A stretch of 64,000 nucleotides of DNA from Methyloprofundus sedimenti (GCF_002072955.1 NZ_LPUF01000004.1:168441-232440), one strand, 5' to 3'; counted from the first letter of the stretch, positions 1 through 10,288 are shown. Notes: a model not told the origin generated them from the letters alone. Translations and numbers: made by a program.

Positions 1-60
1 TAATATTCGCAACCGTCTCTGTAAAAAACGACTGAATGCGGCACCTCCCATCCTGCTCTG

Positions 61-1743
61 CTATCGTTTACGGCGATACTCCCGATATTCGGGACTCCAG
101 AAATTAGCCTGAATGTTTTGTTCCAGCTCTGCTCTGGAAACTGCTGGCGCAACGTCTTCTTCAATCGCTTGCAGACCTACCGCCAGGGCAATATACAGGC
201 TGACTTCTCTTAACTGACTTAGTGCAGGCAGCAAGTCATTTCCGGTGCCATTAACCAGCGGAGAACATTCCGCCAGTGCTTCACTGGCAACTATAAACAT
301 GGTGTCGGTCACGCGGGTTGCCTGACTGGCAATAACCCCTAAACCGATGCCGGGAAAAATATAACTGTTGTTACATTGCACAATCACTTTTTGCATATCC
401 TGATACTCAACCGGAGCGAAAGGGCTCCCGGTTGCGACTATGGCATTGCCATCGGTCCAGCGTATTACATCCTCAGGCAAGGCTTCGACATGTGATGTCG
501 GATTGGAAAGTGGTAATACGATCGGCTTGCTACAGTGGGCATACATTGTTTTAATGACGGATTCAGTCATCAATCCCGCCTGCCCCGAAACCCCGATCAA
601 TATGCTGGGTTTACTTTCACGTACCAGGTCTAACAGACTGACAGCCTGTCCATTGCTACTCCAGGCAGAAATCTCGTTCGGGTCTCTGGCAAATTTTTGT
701 TGAAAATCAAGCAGGTGATCCATATCAGTCGTTAATAAACCATGATGGGTAAACAAATAGATTCGACTCAGAGCCTGCTCTTCGCTTAAACCCTCTTTAA
801 TCATGTGCTTTACAATCTGTTCTGCAATACCACAGCCTGCTGATCCACCGCCAATAAAGACGATGCGCTGATCTGTAATCGAACTATTATAGACCTGACA
901 AGCCGCTAACAGGATACCTGCCGTCACTGAAGCTGTACCTTGAATATCATCATTAAAACAACAGATTTGATGCTGGTATTTTTTTAATAAGGGTGTGGCA
1001 TTGCCCTGAGCGAAATCTTCAAACTGCACCAAAACACCTGGCCAGCGTCGCTTGACCCCTTGAATAAATAAATCGACAAAGTTGAAATACTCTTCTCCTG
1101 TCACGCGCTCATGTCGCCATCCCATATACATAGGGTCATCTAGTAAATCTTGATTATTCGTTCCTACATCCAGGGCGATGGGTAAAGTATAAGCAGGGCT
1201 AATGCCGCCGCATCCAGAATATAATGACAGTTTGCCGATGGGTATGCCCATGCCGCCTATGCCCTGATCACCAAGCCCTAGAATGCGCTCGCTATCAGTA
1301 ACGACTATAACTTTGACATTTCTTTTGTCCAGATTTTTCAACATATCCGACATTTTGTCCCGATCCGGATAGGATAAAAATAAACCTCTTTTACGTCTGT
1401 AGATACGTGAGAATTGCTGACAGGCCAGTCCCACTATTGGCGTATAGATGATGGGCATCATTTCTTCAAGATGTTTGGTCAACATATTGAAATAAAGCGT
1501 TTCGTTGGTGTCCTGGATATTACGCAGAAAGATATGTTTATTAAGATCATTTCTGAGTTCGGAAAATTGGTGATAAACTCTTTTTTCCTGATCGTCAATG
1601 GTTTCGACCACAGTGGGTAATAAACCATCCAGGTTAAATTCCAGCCTTTCAGATGCTGTGAACGCAGTGCCTTTGTTTAATAATGCTGTTTCCAGCAAAA
1701 TAGAATTTGCATAGGAGGTATATAAAGGGCGTTTTTTGTTCAT
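61..1743 (-). CDS. maeA: NAD-dependent malic enzyme
   Basis: Oxidative decarboxylation of malate to pyruvate with reduction of NAD in the cytoplasm, linking the TCA cycle to pyruvate. The 560 residues match the usual large single-domain-pair malic enzyme (SfcA/MaeA type). The N-terminal malic domain shows the substrate signature [10 protein letters not shown] near residue 100 and [16 protein letters not shown] near 155-170. The NAD-binding domain shows the Rossmann loop [14 protein letters not shown] near 295. The start is an ATG preceded by a long intergenic region, so it is probably transcribed alone. The NAD rather than NADP preference is inferred from the length class, not from a single residue. 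Confidence 0.93.
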   Translation of the reverse strand: MNKKRPLYTSYANSILLETALLNKGTAFTASERLEFNLDGLLPTVVETIDDQEKRVYHQFSELRNDLNKHIFLRNIQDTNETLYFNMLTKHLEEMMPIIYTPIVGLACQQFSRIYRRKRGLFLSYPDRDKMSDMLKNLDKRNVKVIVVTDSERILGLGDQGIGGMGIPIGKLSLYSGCGGISPAYTLPIALDVGTNNQDLLDDPMYMGWRHERVTGEEYFNFVDLFIQGVKRRWPGVLVQFEDFAQGNATPLLKKYQHQICCFNDDIQGTASVTAGILLAACQVYNSSITDQRIVFIGGGSAGCGIAEQIVKHMIKEGLSEEQALSRIYLFTHHGLLTTDMDHLLDFQQKFARDPNEISAWSSNGQAVSLLDLVRESKPSILIGVSGQAGLMTESVIKTMYAHCSKPIVLPLSNPTSHVEALPEDVIRWTDGNAIVATGSPFAPVEYQDMQKVIVQCNNSYIFPGIGLGVIASQATRVTDTMFIVASEALAECSPLVNGTGNDLLPALSQLREVSLYIALAVGLQAIEEDVAPAVSRAELEQNIQANFWSPEYREYRRKR

Positions 1744-2038
1744 TAGGATCGTGTTTATAAGTTTAGTGTGCTCAGAATAGCGCTTAAATAATTACCAGCA
1801 ATATTTGCACCAGTTCTAATAATATTTAATCTAAGCAGCAGAGCCTGACTCGATAGTCCGCAGATGTTGTGGATTCAGTGGGCTAATGCCAGGCACTGAC
1901 CACTAACCTGATTATCTCAATTTGATTAGGGAATTTATCTATTAGAGCGGATATTATAAAAGTTTGCACTGATATAAACTAGCGCTTAAAAATATGCACT
2001 GAATTTTTGCGCAGTTCAGGATCTGCAACCTGACATTA

Positions 2039-2710
2039 TCAGCAGATAACATCCGGCCGTTTACTCAGTCTATAAACTTTTTCCTTTAGATTACTTAAAC
2101 CTCTTGCTCTAAAATTTTCATTGTTTTGCAAAACATCTTCTGCACTAAGCGGCTCTATAGCATAGGTCTTTCCAAACAGGCTGTGTACTTCATTATCATC
2201 AACAGAGAATGGCGGCCCTGGCATTTCATACTGAGTATATTCCAATGTTACTAACAAGGTGTGCTCTAGCGCAGGTGCTATTTTGTTTAGATGCTGAACA
2301 TATTCCTGGCGCATCTCCGAGGGTAAGGCAATTAATGCCGCTCTATCGTATATCGCGAGACAATCATTCAGGTGCTCATTACTCAGGTCAAAGAAATTGC
2401 CAAGATAGAGGCTAAGACCCTCCGTTTCCCAGCACTGAAAAGCGCCACAATCAGTGATAATGGGTTCTAGCTGGTTTTCAGAAAAAAAGCTTTGTACTGC
2501 CAGCGGGCTAATTTCCACACCGACTACTTGATAGCCATGAGACAGTAACCATAATATATCTCTGCTTTTTCCGCACAGCGGCACAAATATTTTACTGTTC
2601 GCGGGAATATCAAGCGTCTCCCAGAATTTTTGTAAATGTGCGTTTATTTCCTGTTCATGAAAACCAATCTGGTTTTGTTCCCATCTTTCTAGCCAAAAAT
2701 CTGTATGCAT
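2039..2710 (-). CDS. tpm: Thiopurine S-methyltransferase
   Basis: SAM-dependent methyltransferase of the TPMT family; bacterial members methylate thiopurines and are associated with selenite or tellurite tolerance. At 223 aa it has the usual length. The N-terminus shows the family pattern DFWLERWEQNQIGFH, then the SAM-binding segment FVPLCGKSRDILWL near 43-56 and the IYDRAALIALP segment near 120. The protein is cytosolic. It lies between maeA and rmuC without tight coupling to either. The natural substrate cannot be read from sequence. Confidence 0.9.
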   Translation of the reverse strand: MHTDFWLERWEQNQIGFHEQEINAHLQKFWETLDIPANSKIFVPLCGKSRDILWLLSHGYQVVGVEISPLAVQSFFSENQLEPIITDCGAFQCWETEGLSLYLGNFFDLSNEHLNDCLAIYDRAALIALPSEMRQEYVQHLNKIAPALEHTLLVTLEYTQYEMPGPPFSVDDNEVHSLFGKTYAIEPLSAEDVLQNNENFRARGLSNLKEKVYRLSKRPDVIC

Positions 2711-3090
2711 TATGTTACCTCTCGTTCTGTCATAGTTTATTATAATTGATAAAAGCTCAACGGCTTCATCAGTTTCGCGGTAATGTTATTTATTTTATAT
2801 CGCCGCTATGAAATTCAAGATCAACTGGCTATTATCCAGCCAGACTATGGACAAAGCTTACAGACTAAAGCAAATTACCTGCTAACAATGCCCCGAGCTT
2901 GTCCCGTTTAGTTGACCGGGGTGTCAGCTCTGATTACAGATCGCCACGCAGTAGCCTATAATGGCCTTACAGCATCTTGCCAACATGCCTGCTATGGGAC
3001 GCTTAATGCAAGAATTAACTGAAATTCTGGCAGTAAATCCAGAGCCAGGGGATCAATAAACAATTATTCTAACCACAATATACCTATTTA
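2711..3090. other. Intergenic region with a 32-codon coding-like scrap
   Basis: No convincing gene. A short plus-strand reading frame at 2961-3059 (begins MALQHLANMPAMG, ends EPGDQ) has protein-like composition but no recognisable homology, and may be the tail of a lost gene. The remainder is AT-rich and must hold the divergent promoters of tpm and rmuC. Confidence 0.3.
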
Positions 3091-4734
3091 ATGAACGAAC
3101 TGACTCTTGATCCCATTTTCTTATTTGCTTCTATAAGCAGTTTTTTATTGTTTGTTTGCCTGTTGTTACTATTTTTCGTACTCAGAAAAGTCAATGCATT
3201 GACTAAATCTAATGCCGAACAAATTAAACTCGAATTAGTCAATCTGTTGCAACAAAATGAAGTGACATTAAAAGAAGGCTTAAATGATTCGCGCAAAGAA
3301 TTGCGCGATGTCAGTGCTGATAACCGGCGAGAAATACATGATTTATTTAACAGCTTTCAGGATACTTTATTAAAACGACTGGGCGAAAATAGTAGTGATC
3401 AAAACCGTCAGTTAGAGGCTTTTAAAACCGCTCTGAATCAGTTATCGGAAAATTTAATTAGTAATTCCTCCGAGCTTAAACGCAGTGTTAACTTATCATT
3501 TCATGAAACCAGCGAAGCATTAAATAGAAAACAGGATGAATTTAGAGAAAAAACACTGGAAAAATTAAATGGTTTTGAGCAAAGCATCAAGAGCGACGCC
3601 AAGGATAACCGTCAGGAACAAAATGCCAGCCTAAAGTCATTTGAACAGAAATTTTCAGAAGTTATTAAAGAGTTTACCGGGCAATTAGGGGTTAAATTTT
3701 CCGATCTGAATACACAGCAATTGACCGCCACTCAGCAAGCAAAAACCAGCATTGTCGAAATCAGGGATGCGATTGAAATGCAGTTAAAAGCAATTAGAGA
3801 AGATAATACTCAACAGCTCGGCGAAATGCGTAAAACAGTTGATGAAAAATTACATGAGACTCTGGAAAAAAGATTAGGCGAATCTTTCAAGCTCGTGAGT
3901 GATCGTCTTGAGCAAGTGCATAAAGGCCTGGGTGAAATGCAGAACCTGGCTATCGGTGTGGGTGATCTAAAAAAAGTGCTCTCAAACGTTAAAACACGCG
4001 GAATCCTGGGCGAATACCAATTAGGTAATATCCTGGAACAGGTGCTTTCACCCGAGCAATACGATATCAATGTCGCCACTAAAAAGGGCAGCCAGGCAAA
4101 TGTCGAATATGCAGTCAAACTACCCGGTAAGTCTGATCAAGAAACAGTCTGGCTGCCGATTGATTCTAAATTTCCTCTGGAAAGTTATCAGCTGTTATTG
4201 CAGGCTTTAGAAGAAGGCGATGTCATTAAAATTGACCTGGCGCAAAAGCAGTTATTGAAAGTAATAGAAAGCTTTGCCAAGGATATCAGTACTAAATATA
4301 TTGATCCACCTAACACTACCGATTTCGCAATAATGTTTTTGCCTGTGGAAAGCCTTTATGCAGAGGTCTTGCGTCATCCTGAAATGTTTGAGAAATTACA
4401 GCGTACCTATCGAATAACCATTACCGGCCCGACAACTTTGTCGGCATTGCTCAACAGCCTGCATATGGGTTTTAGAACCCTGGCAGTACAGAAACGCAGT
4501 AGCGAGGTGTGGAAAATACTGGCTGAAGTAAAAACTGAATTTGTTAAGTATGCAGGCCAACTGGAGAGGGTGCAGAAACACCTGCACACTGCTTCTAGCT
4601 CTCTGGAGGTTTTACAATCAACACGGACTAGCATGATGGAACGTAAACTGCGTAGTGTAGAGTCAGTGGAAATTGAAAAAACAACTGAATCCATACAAAC
4701 GCTGGGTAGCTCCGCAAATATTCATGAGGATTGA
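3091..4734 (+). CDS. rmuC: RmuC-family DNA recombination protein
   Basis: RmuC limits inversions at short inverted repeats and is a predicted membrane-anchored protein with a nuclease-like C-terminal domain. The 547 residues fit the family. An N-terminal hydrophobic helix (about residues 8-32) is followed by a long charged coiled coil (about 40-270) and then the conserved RmuC domain with KTRGILGEYQLGNILEQ, LPIDSKFPLESY and FLPVESLYAEV. The chosen ATG gives the membrane anchor directly. It stands alone between tpm and a poorly coding stretch. Confidence 0.93.
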   Translation: MNELTLDPIFLFASISSFLLFVCLLLLFFVLRKVNALTKSNAEQIKLELVNLLQQNEVTLKEGLNDSRKELRDVSADNRREIHDLFNSFQDTLLKRLGENSSDQNRQLEAFKTALNQLSENLISNSSELKRSVNLSFHETSEALNRKQDEFREKTLEKLNGFEQSIKSDAKDNRQEQNASLKSFEQKFSEVIKEFTGQLGVKFSDLNTQQLTATQQAKTSIVEIRDAIEMQLKAIREDNTQQLGEMRKTVDEKLHETLEKRLGESFKLVSDRLEQVHKGLGEMQNLAIGVGDLKKVLSNVKTRGILGEYQLGNILEQVLSPEQYDINVATKKGSQANVEYAVKLPGKSDQETVWLPIDSKFPLESYQLLLQALEEGDVIKIDLAQKQLLKVIESFAKDISTKYIDPPNTTDFAIMFLPVESLYAEVLRHPEMFEKLQRTYRITITGPTTLSALLNSLHMGFRTLAVQKRSSEVWKILAEVKTEFVKYAGQLERVQKHLHTASSSLEVLQSTRTSMMERKLRSVESVEIEKTTESIQTLGSSANIHED

Positions 4735-5192
4735 ATACACAACTTGTTAAGTATTACGAACGGACACCACATATTTATAGTCCTCACCTTTCACAGGAGT
4801 AATCGCTAGGTCGGATTTGATGTCCAATGTTACGAAAACGCAAGATAACCTCTAACACGAGGGGCTTGTTTTTATTAATGTAATAAGTTTTTTTGCATCA
4901 ACAGGACGTTTTAGACCAAACTTTATTTCTTTGGCTTTAGCCTCAATGCGCTGTTCGCAACATGTTTTATCTCGTCGAGTCCGACTTTGGAGATCCAGAC
5001 AAAACCGGCAAACAATTTATTTCCCTCGGAATGAATAAGGGTTGTGTTATTGAAGAGCAAACGAAAAGGTTTATAAACAAATAGCGCCTGTAAAGCACTA
5101 TTTGTATTGAAATATCAATCAAGATTTTTAATGCGATGGTCCCTTAGCTAGGGAACCTGATTTATAGCATTTTACTGGTCACTTTGTTAGTT
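4735..5192. other. Intergenic region with possible gene relics
   Basis: No complete gene. A plus-strand frame of 40 codons at 4962-5084 (MFYLVESDFGDPDKTGKQF...) and a minus-strand stretch around 4740-4850 (reads ...LAITPVKGEDYKYVVSVRNT then stop) both look protein-like but are short and have stops upstream. I cannot assign either to a family. They suggest decayed coding sequence. Confidence 0.3.
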
Positions 5193-5675
5193 TCACTTGC
5201 TACCCGCTGCACTATCATGGGTATCCAAAATACGGTTTAGCATATGTGTCTGTTGTGAGGCTCTATCGGCCTGGGTTAAATTAAGCATGCCTTTAAGGTT
5301 TTCAAACCCTGCTGCAGCATTTTTTAGTTGTGCAGTAGCTTCAACTAAATCATCCTTCTTTACAGCGGTACGTGCTTTTTTCAAAAAACCATTAGCTCGC
5401 ATACGATTGCGATCGACTTTATCATTAGCATTTATTTCTTTACTAATTTTTAATGCGTCTTTGATCTCCGCGATAACAATATCGTTATCAGCTTTGTCAT
5501 TGATAGATTTCATTGCCTGATTAGTTTGACTTATAGTTGCATTAATTGCCTCAAGTGGAGTCATATTGTTATACATGCATGCCATACCCATGCAAACGGC
5601 AGTTGCATTAGTCGAAAATACCCCTAAAGAAAGTGTCAATGTAGCAGCGACAGCAGCGCTTTTTAATAATCTCAT
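5193..5675 (-). CDS. Secreted small Cys/Met-containing helical protein, function unknown
   Basis: A 160-aa protein with a clear Sec signal peptide (MRLLKSAAVAATL..., cleavage probably after ATA near residue 26). The mature N-terminus has a Cys/Met cluster VCMGMACMYNNM. The rest is polar, predicted helical and charged. It would act in the periplasm. The Cys/Met cluster could bind a soft metal such as copper, but this is inference; a family name is not recognised. Its upstream region has a striking 21-bp perfect inverted repeat at 5712-5758, so expression is probably controlled at the operator or 5'-UTR level. Confidence 0.7.
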   Translation of the reverse strand: MRLLKSAAVAATLTLSLGVFSTNATAVCMGMACMYNNMTPLEAINATISQTNQAMKSINDKADNDIVIAEIKDALKISKEINANDKVDRNRMRANGFLKKARTAVKKDDLVEATAQLKNAAAGFENLKGMLNLTQADRASQQTHMLNRILDTHDSAAGSK

Positions 5676-5711
5676 ATATTGTAAACCTCGTTATAGTTAT
5701 TTTTATTATTT

Positions 5712-5758
5712 GGTATGTAACTACTTAAATATTAGGCATATTTAAGTAGTTACATACC
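5712..5758. promoter_or_regulatory. Perfect 21-bp inverted repeat upstream of the small secreted protein
   Basis: Left arm 5712-5732 (GGTATGTAACTACTTAAATA plus T) pairs perfectly with 5738-5758 across a 5-base loop TAGGC. It lies 37-83 bases upstream of the start codon at 5675 on the minus strand. A TATGAT-like -10 box sits just upstream of it on the same strand, so the repeat would fall at the 5' end of the mRNA or overlap the promoter. Either an operator or an RNA hairpin is possible. Confidence 0.6.
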
Positions 5759-5965
5759 GAGGTATACCTTATCATAACTTTTAAAAAATTATATGCTGAG
5801 GTTAAACAGTCTTTATATTTCGGTAACTTAGCATAAGTATAATATGTCATCTAAATCGCCTGAAAATAATAAAATCAGTACAATTGGAAGTAAGCCTGTA
5901 TGTTCGACAGCCACAAAACTGACGTGTGAACCCTGACAATATTGGTTAGAATCATTACGATTAAT

Positions 5966-6208
5966 TTATATTTTAAAATTCCTTAGGCAGGAAACTCTAT
6001 TAATCGATGAAACACGTTGCGAAATCAAGCATTCAAGCAATGCCAAAACGCCGCTAAGTACTGTTAAGGAAAACAACAACAGCATACTCGAAAAAATATT
6101 GTAGTATCGAATCCTGAGCAGAGAATTCTCTTCGTGAGCCGAACTGATAAGCAAAGGCTTTTTGTGCCCATTACCTATAAAATGACGCACACTCAGCACT
6201 TTGCCCAT
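5966..6208 (-). CDS. Possible small membrane protein, uncertain
   Basis: An 80-codon open frame with one hydrophobic segment (IFSSMLLLFSLTVLSGVLALL) and basic flanks. I recognise no family and no strong ribosome binding site. It sits alone in a 640-base gap between the small secreted protein and batD. It may be a spurious frame; it is listed because the hydrophobic helix is well formed. Confidence 0.25.
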   Translation of the reverse strand: MGKVLSVRHFIGNGHKKPLLISSAHEENSLLRIRYYNIFSSMLLLFSLTVLSGVLALLECLISQRVSSINRVSCLRNFKI

Positions 6209-6318
6209 TCATTCTGCTCTAATTTAACAGGAGTATGTTTTTCCGTTAGTGAAGCTTTTAAAAACATTAATGGGTAAAATAAACACAGTTTTAACTTATT
6301 ATCATTTATCAAACAGCC

Positions 6319-8013
6319 ATGATTTTTTCCAATAAATTTAGACTTTTCGCGCCATTGTTTTTATTGCTATTCACTGTGACAAGCCCACTGTTTGCCGCCG
6401 ATATCAGTGTTAGTATCGATCGTAATCCGATTAATTTACATGAATCCTTTCAAATTACCTTTACTGCAAATGATCAACCTGATGTAGAACCTGATTTCTC
6501 ACCACTGGACAAAGATTTTGAAATTTTAAATCAGACACAACAACAATCCGTACAGATTATTAACTGGAAAAAAACCAAATCTATACAATGGATTTTAACC
6601 TTGATGGCAAAACATGCCGGAAACCTGGTCGTTCCAGCCATTAATTTTGGCCAGGATAGCAGTCAGTTTGCCGCGATAGTTGTTAATGATGCTCAAGTTG
6701 CTGCGAATACAAATGAAGATTTGTTTTTACAGGTCGAAGTCGACACGCCCAAGCCCTACATTCAAGAGCAAGTTATTTATACTTTAAAACTTTATCGAAA
6801 AGTTAATATTTCCCAGGCAAGCTTAACCGAGCCGGCATTAGAAAATGCAGTGATCGAAAAATTGGGTGAAGACAAGAATTACAATACCCAGTTTCAAAGT
6901 GAAAATTATGTCGTTACGGAACGTAAATATGCTATTTTCCCACAAAAAAGTGGCACTATGACTATTGCCCCGCTTAATCTGACAGCCAGTATCGTTATTC
7001 CAGGACAGCGCCAGTCTAATAGTTTTTTTAATCGACAAAAGACGCGTACCCAGCGTGTCGAATCTGCAGCGATAAGCCTGGAGGTACAAGCTAAACCAGT
7101 CAGCGCAGGAACTGACGACTGGCTGCCCGCTAAGCAAGTCTATTTAAGGGAAAAATGGACTGATAATGCTGCACAGATGATCGTAGGTCAGCCGGCCACG
7201 AGAACCATTACTTTACTCGTAGAAGGCGCAACCGTCGGCATCTTGCCCGAATTATATAAGGATAATATGCCACAGAATTTAAAAGCCTACCCTGACCAGC
7301 CAGTATTAGAAGAAGAAGCAAAAGAGGATGGCATAATATCTATTCGAGAAGAAAAGATTGCTTTGATTCCAGGCCAGGCAGGTACTTATACCTTGCCGGC
7401 AATTGAAATTCCCTGGTGGAATACTCAAACCCGGAAAATGGAAATAGCCCGGATAGCAGAACGGACTATAACCGCGGTTGCTGCAACCGGTTCAACAGTT
7501 CCCCTAGAACCAACAGCGCCCCTAGTATCTCCTGCACCAGCAACAATTAACGAGAATACTCAACAACCAGAGACCGGGACTTTTCTGCAAATAAAAACCT
7601 TATGGTTCTGGCTCGCATTATTTTTTGCATGTGCATGGCTAGTGACTTTAGTGTATTTTTTATCCAGGAAAACGGACCATACGGAAAAACAGCCATTCGC
7701 TGTAGAAAAAAAATCAGCGGTCGATAAAAGCCTGAAAAAAGCATGTACAAATAATGATCCAGTAATGGCCAAAAATGCATTGCTGCAATGGGGACGTGAA
7801 AAATTTAAGCAGTCTAGTTTAAGCAAAATTGCTGAGCAATGTGAGCAGCCCTTGCAGGGCGAGATATTATCATTAAATGCAATTTTATACGGCAATGTCA
7901 GCACTCAAACCTGGCAAGGGGCTGAGCTTTGGACTGCTTTTCAAAACCATAAACCAGATACTGTAGCAGGAAAGGATCAAACAGACCCTTTGCAGCCTTT
8001 ATTTAAAATTTAG
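6319..8013 (+). CDS. batD: BatD-family protein
   Basis: Large periplasm-facing protein of the Bat (aerotolerance) family, 564 aa. Signal peptide at residues 1-26 (ends LFAA). BatD beta-rich domains follow, with IQWILTLMAKHAGNLVVPAINF near 90-115 and KSGTMTIAPLNLTASIVIPG near 210. One transmembrane helix lies near 425-450 (LWFWLALFFACAWLVTLVYF), followed by a cytoplasmic tail. BatD is normally co-encoded with the VWA proteins BatA/BatB and a MoxR ATPase; none is adjacent here, so this copy is separated from its usual partners or the operon lies outside the window. Confidence 0.85.
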   Translation: MIFSNKFRLFAPLFLLLFTVTSPLFAADISVSIDRNPINLHESFQITFTANDQPDVEPDFSPLDKDFEILNQTQQQSVQIINWKKTKSIQWILTLMAKHAGNLVVPAINFGQDSSQFAAIVVNDAQVAANTNEDLFLQVEVDTPKPYIQEQVIYTLKLYRKVNISQASLTEPALENAVIEKLGEDKNYNTQFQSENYVVTERKYAIFPQKSGTMTIAPLNLTASIVIPGQRQSNSFFNRQKTRTQRVESAAISLEVQAKPVSAGTDDWLPAKQVYLREKWTDNAAQMIVGQPATRTITLLVEGATVGILPELYKDNMPQNLKAYPDQPVLEEEAKEDGIISIREEKIALIPGQAGTYTLPAIEIPWWNTQTRKMEIARIAERTITAVAATGSTVPLEPTAPLVSPAPATINENTQQPETGTFLQIKTLWFWLALFFACAWLVTLVYFLSRKTDHTEKQPFAVEKKSAVDKSLKKACTNNDPVMAKNALLQWGREKFKQSSLSKIAEQCEQPLQGEILSLNAILYGNVSTQTWQGAELWTAFQNHKPDTVAGKDQTDPLQPLFKI

Positions 8014-8033
8014 AGGACATACAGAGCAGGGAC

Positions 8034-8064
8034 AGGATCAGGTCTTTTCTGATCCTGATTCTTT
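8034..8064 (+). terminator. Probable Rho-independent terminator of batD
   Basis: Stem AGGATCAG (8034-8041) and CTGATCCT (8049-8056) with a short loop, followed by a weak T-rich tail GATTCTTT, 20 bases after the batD stop codon. Confidence 0.5.
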
Positions 8065-8068
8065 AATA

Positions 8069-8231
8069 TATACTTCGCACGACCACGGTTACAGTTTTCT
8101 AGCGACCGCTTTTTGCCGATAGCTGCGTTACTGAAACATTTGCGTAGCTAGCTATGCGCCTGTTTCAGCGCCTTGCTCTCAACAAAAATCGACTCACTAT
8201 AAAATCCGCAACCGTCACCGCGCGAAGTATA
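8069..8231 (-). repeat. MITE-like palindromic repeat, copy 1
   Basis: A 163-bp element with long imperfect terminal inverted repeats beginning TATACTTCGC at both ends. Its reverse complement matches the element at 15424-15584 almost end to end, including the interior AGAGCAAGGCGC and GAAACAGGCGCATAGC blocks. It has no coding capacity. It fills most of the gap between batD and gpsA. Confidence 0.8.
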
Positions 8232-8331
8232 GCTAATTTGTATAGCTGTAACTATGTTAAGCAGTGCCGGCGAAAGCTATCGCGGACAGGGACTGCCAAA
8301 GGCGTATGAATAATCAGATAGAGTCCAGGAA

Positions 8332-9336
8332 TCAGTACTGTGTCTCGGACTTTTGGTCTCGTTGCAGTAAGTTTTGTACTGCACTTAAAGGCGCAAGCCC
8401 TTCGTATAATACGCGGTAGGTTTGTTCAGTAATTGGCATATCCACGCCATATTTTTTAGCCAGCATATAGGTCTCTTTTGCTGCAGAGATTCCCTCAACT
8501 TCCTGACCAATTTCTTGTATTGCCTGTTCTCTGTCTTTTCCCTGGCCTAAAGCCATACCAAAGCGACGATTACGCGACTGGTTGTCGGTACAGGTAAGAA
8601 TCAGATCACCTAAACCCGCTAAACCCATTAGCGTTTCCTGCTGCCCGCCCAGGGCGGTGTTCAGACGAATAATTTCCGCTATGCCGCGAGTAACCAAAGC
8701 TGCCCGGGTATTTGCGCCAAAGCCTAGACCATCAGCAATGCCGGCTGCAATAGCCAGGACATTTTTAACCGCACCACCGACTTGCACGCTAATAATGTCG
8801 GGGGTTGTATAGATACGAAAGCGCGGGCTGTGCATGATCTGCGCTAACTGATTTGCAAAGGTCTGCTGGGTTGAAGCTATAGTAACTGCTGTTGGTAAGC
8901 CGACTGCGACTTCCCGGGCAAAGGAAGGTCCGGATAATACCGCCGCAGGTGTTTCGGCAGAGAATAGATTAGCCACTATTTGATGCAGTAATTCGCCTGT
9001 TTCCGGGTTAAAACCTTTACTTGCCCAGGCTATTTTCACCTTCTTACCGACAAAGGGCTTAATTTTCAGCAACGTCTCTAGAAATACGTGACTAGGTACA
9101 GAGATTAATAGTATGTCACTAAACTGGGCGGCTTGTATAATATCATCCGTGACTTCGAGTGTATCGGGAAAAGTCAGGTCAGCAAGATAGCGTTTGTTTT
9201 GCCGGTCTTCTGCCAGGTTTGCAATATGTTCTGGCTGATGGCCCCAAAGCAGGGTTTGATTGCCATTTCTTGCAGCTTGTATAGCCAGAGCCGTGCCCCA
9301 TGAACCAGCGCCCAAAACACTAATCTTGCTTGTCAT
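8332..9336 (-). CDS. gpsA: Glycerol-3-phosphate dehydrogenase [NAD(P)+]
   Basis: Reduces dihydroxyacetone phosphate to sn-glycerol 3-phosphate for phospholipid synthesis, in the cytosol. At 334 aa it has standard length. The N-terminal Rossmann loop is VLGAGSWGTALA at residues 7-18. The catalytic Lys and conserved GGAVKNVLAIAAGIADGLGFG segment lies near 185-208, and GLGDLILTC lies near 240. It begins 8 bases after the secB stop in the same direction, so gpsA is the last gene of an arsR-rhodanese-secB-gpsA series. Confidence 0.95.
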   Translation of the reverse strand: MTSKISVLGAGSWGTALAIQAARNGNQTLLWGHQPEHIANLAEDRQNKRYLADLTFPDTLEVTDDIIQAAQFSDILLISVPSHVFLETLLKIKPFVGKKVKIAWASKGFNPETGELLHQIVANLFSAETPAAVLSGPSFAREVAVGLPTAVTIASTQQTFANQLAQIMHSPRFRIYTTPDIISVQVGGAVKNVLAIAAGIADGLGFGANTRAALVTRGIAEIIRLNTALGGQQETLMGLAGLGDLILTCTDNQSRNRRFGMALGQGKDREQAIQEIGQEVEGISAAKETYMLAKKYGVDMPITEQTYRVLYEGLAPLSAVQNLLQRDQKSETQY

Positions 9337-9344
9337 TACAGGTT

Positions 9345-9815
9345 TTAGTTTAAAGTATTTGTGCTAGCCGATTTTTGTTGTGCTTGCTGAACATGTTGTG
9401 CATATAAGGCATCAAAATTTACCGGCGCTAAAAGCAGCTGAGGAAAGCCGCCCTTGGCGACTAAGTCAGATACAACTTCACGCGCATAGGGAAATAAGAT
9501 ATTAGGACAGAAACTGCCTAACATCGGCCCCATTTCCTGGTCTGAAAAACCCGCTAAAGAAAAAATACCTGCTTGCGTCGCTTCCACCAGGTAAGCCGTT
9601 TTTTCGTCAGTTTTAACGGTGACAGTGACAGTAATCGCAACTTCAAACATGGAGTTTTCTAGTGGCAATGCATTGGTACCTAAATTAAAGTCCACTGAAG
9701 GTTCCCACTTTTCAGTGAAAATCTTTGGTGATTCGGGTGATTCAAAGGAAATATCTTTAGTGTAAATTTTTTGAATTGAAAATTGTTTTTCTTGTACCTG
9801 GTTTTCTTCAGCCAT
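9345..9815 (-). CDS. secB: Protein-export chaperone SecB
   Basis: Homotetrameric cytosolic chaperone that keeps precursors unfolded and delivers them to SecA. At 156 aa it has the typical length. SecB features visible: FSIQKIYTKDISFESPESP near 13-32, EVAITVTVTVKT, LVEATQAGIF and the FPYAREVVSDLVAKGGFPQL segment near 112-131 with APVNFDALY. It lies between the rhodanese gene and gpsA on the same strand. Confidence 0.95.
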   Translation of the reverse strand: MAEENQVQEKQFSIQKIYTKDISFESPESPKIFTEKWEPSVDFNLGTNALPLENSMFEVAITVTVTVKTDEKTAYLVEATQAGIFSLAGFSDQEMGPMLGSFCPNILFPYAREVVSDLVAKGGFPQLLLAPVNFDALYAQHVQQAQQKSASTNTLN

Positions 9816-9856
9816 GATTATTTGTGTTTATATTTAAATGTAAGTGTTATTGATAA

Positions 9857-10288
9857 TTATTTTTTGTTTTTAACTATAGGTAACTTATTTTCTTCCCATG
9901 ACTGCATACCGCCCGTCATCAAAAAAACATTTTCAAAACCTAGCTTGTGTAGTGTAGAGCAGGCAGGAGCAGAACGAGTACCAGATTGACAAACGACGAT
10001 TACATCATCTTTTTTGTAAAGATCAATTTTATTAATTTGAGCTTCAATATCTACAACAGGTATATGTATCGCATCTGCGATATGACCTTTGTTAAATTCA
10101 CTTGCTTCGCGGACATCAAGGATAATTGGATGGCCCGTATTTAATTTGGTTACAGTAAGCATAGGCGAAATAGTATTATATTTTCGTATGCCCGCCTCGA
10201 CTATATCCTGAATTAAAAAAAATGAAACTGCAAAAAATGCAGTAACAAGCATCCAGTGAGTAGAGGCGAATTCGATATATTGATCCAT
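9857..10288 (-). CDS. Membrane-anchored rhodanese-like protein
   Basis: A 143-aa protein with an N-terminal hydrophobic helix (about residues 12-27) and a single rhodanese domain. The active-site loop is CQSGTRS near residue 100, preceded by LDVREASEFNKGHIADAIHIP near 57-77. It would carry persulfide sulfur on the loop Cys. The same kind of rhodanese lies beside secB in Pseudomonas and relatives. The ArsR regulator 25 bases upstream on the same strand may respond to sulfur species handled by this protein (inference). Confidence 0.88.
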   Translation of the reverse strand: MDQYIEFASTHWMLVTAFFAVSFFLIQDIVEAGIRKYNTISPMLTVTKLNTGHPIILDVREASEFNKGHIADAIHIPVVDIEAQINKIDLYKKDDVIVVCQSGTRSAPACSTLHKLGFENVFLMTGGMQSWEENKLPIVKNKK

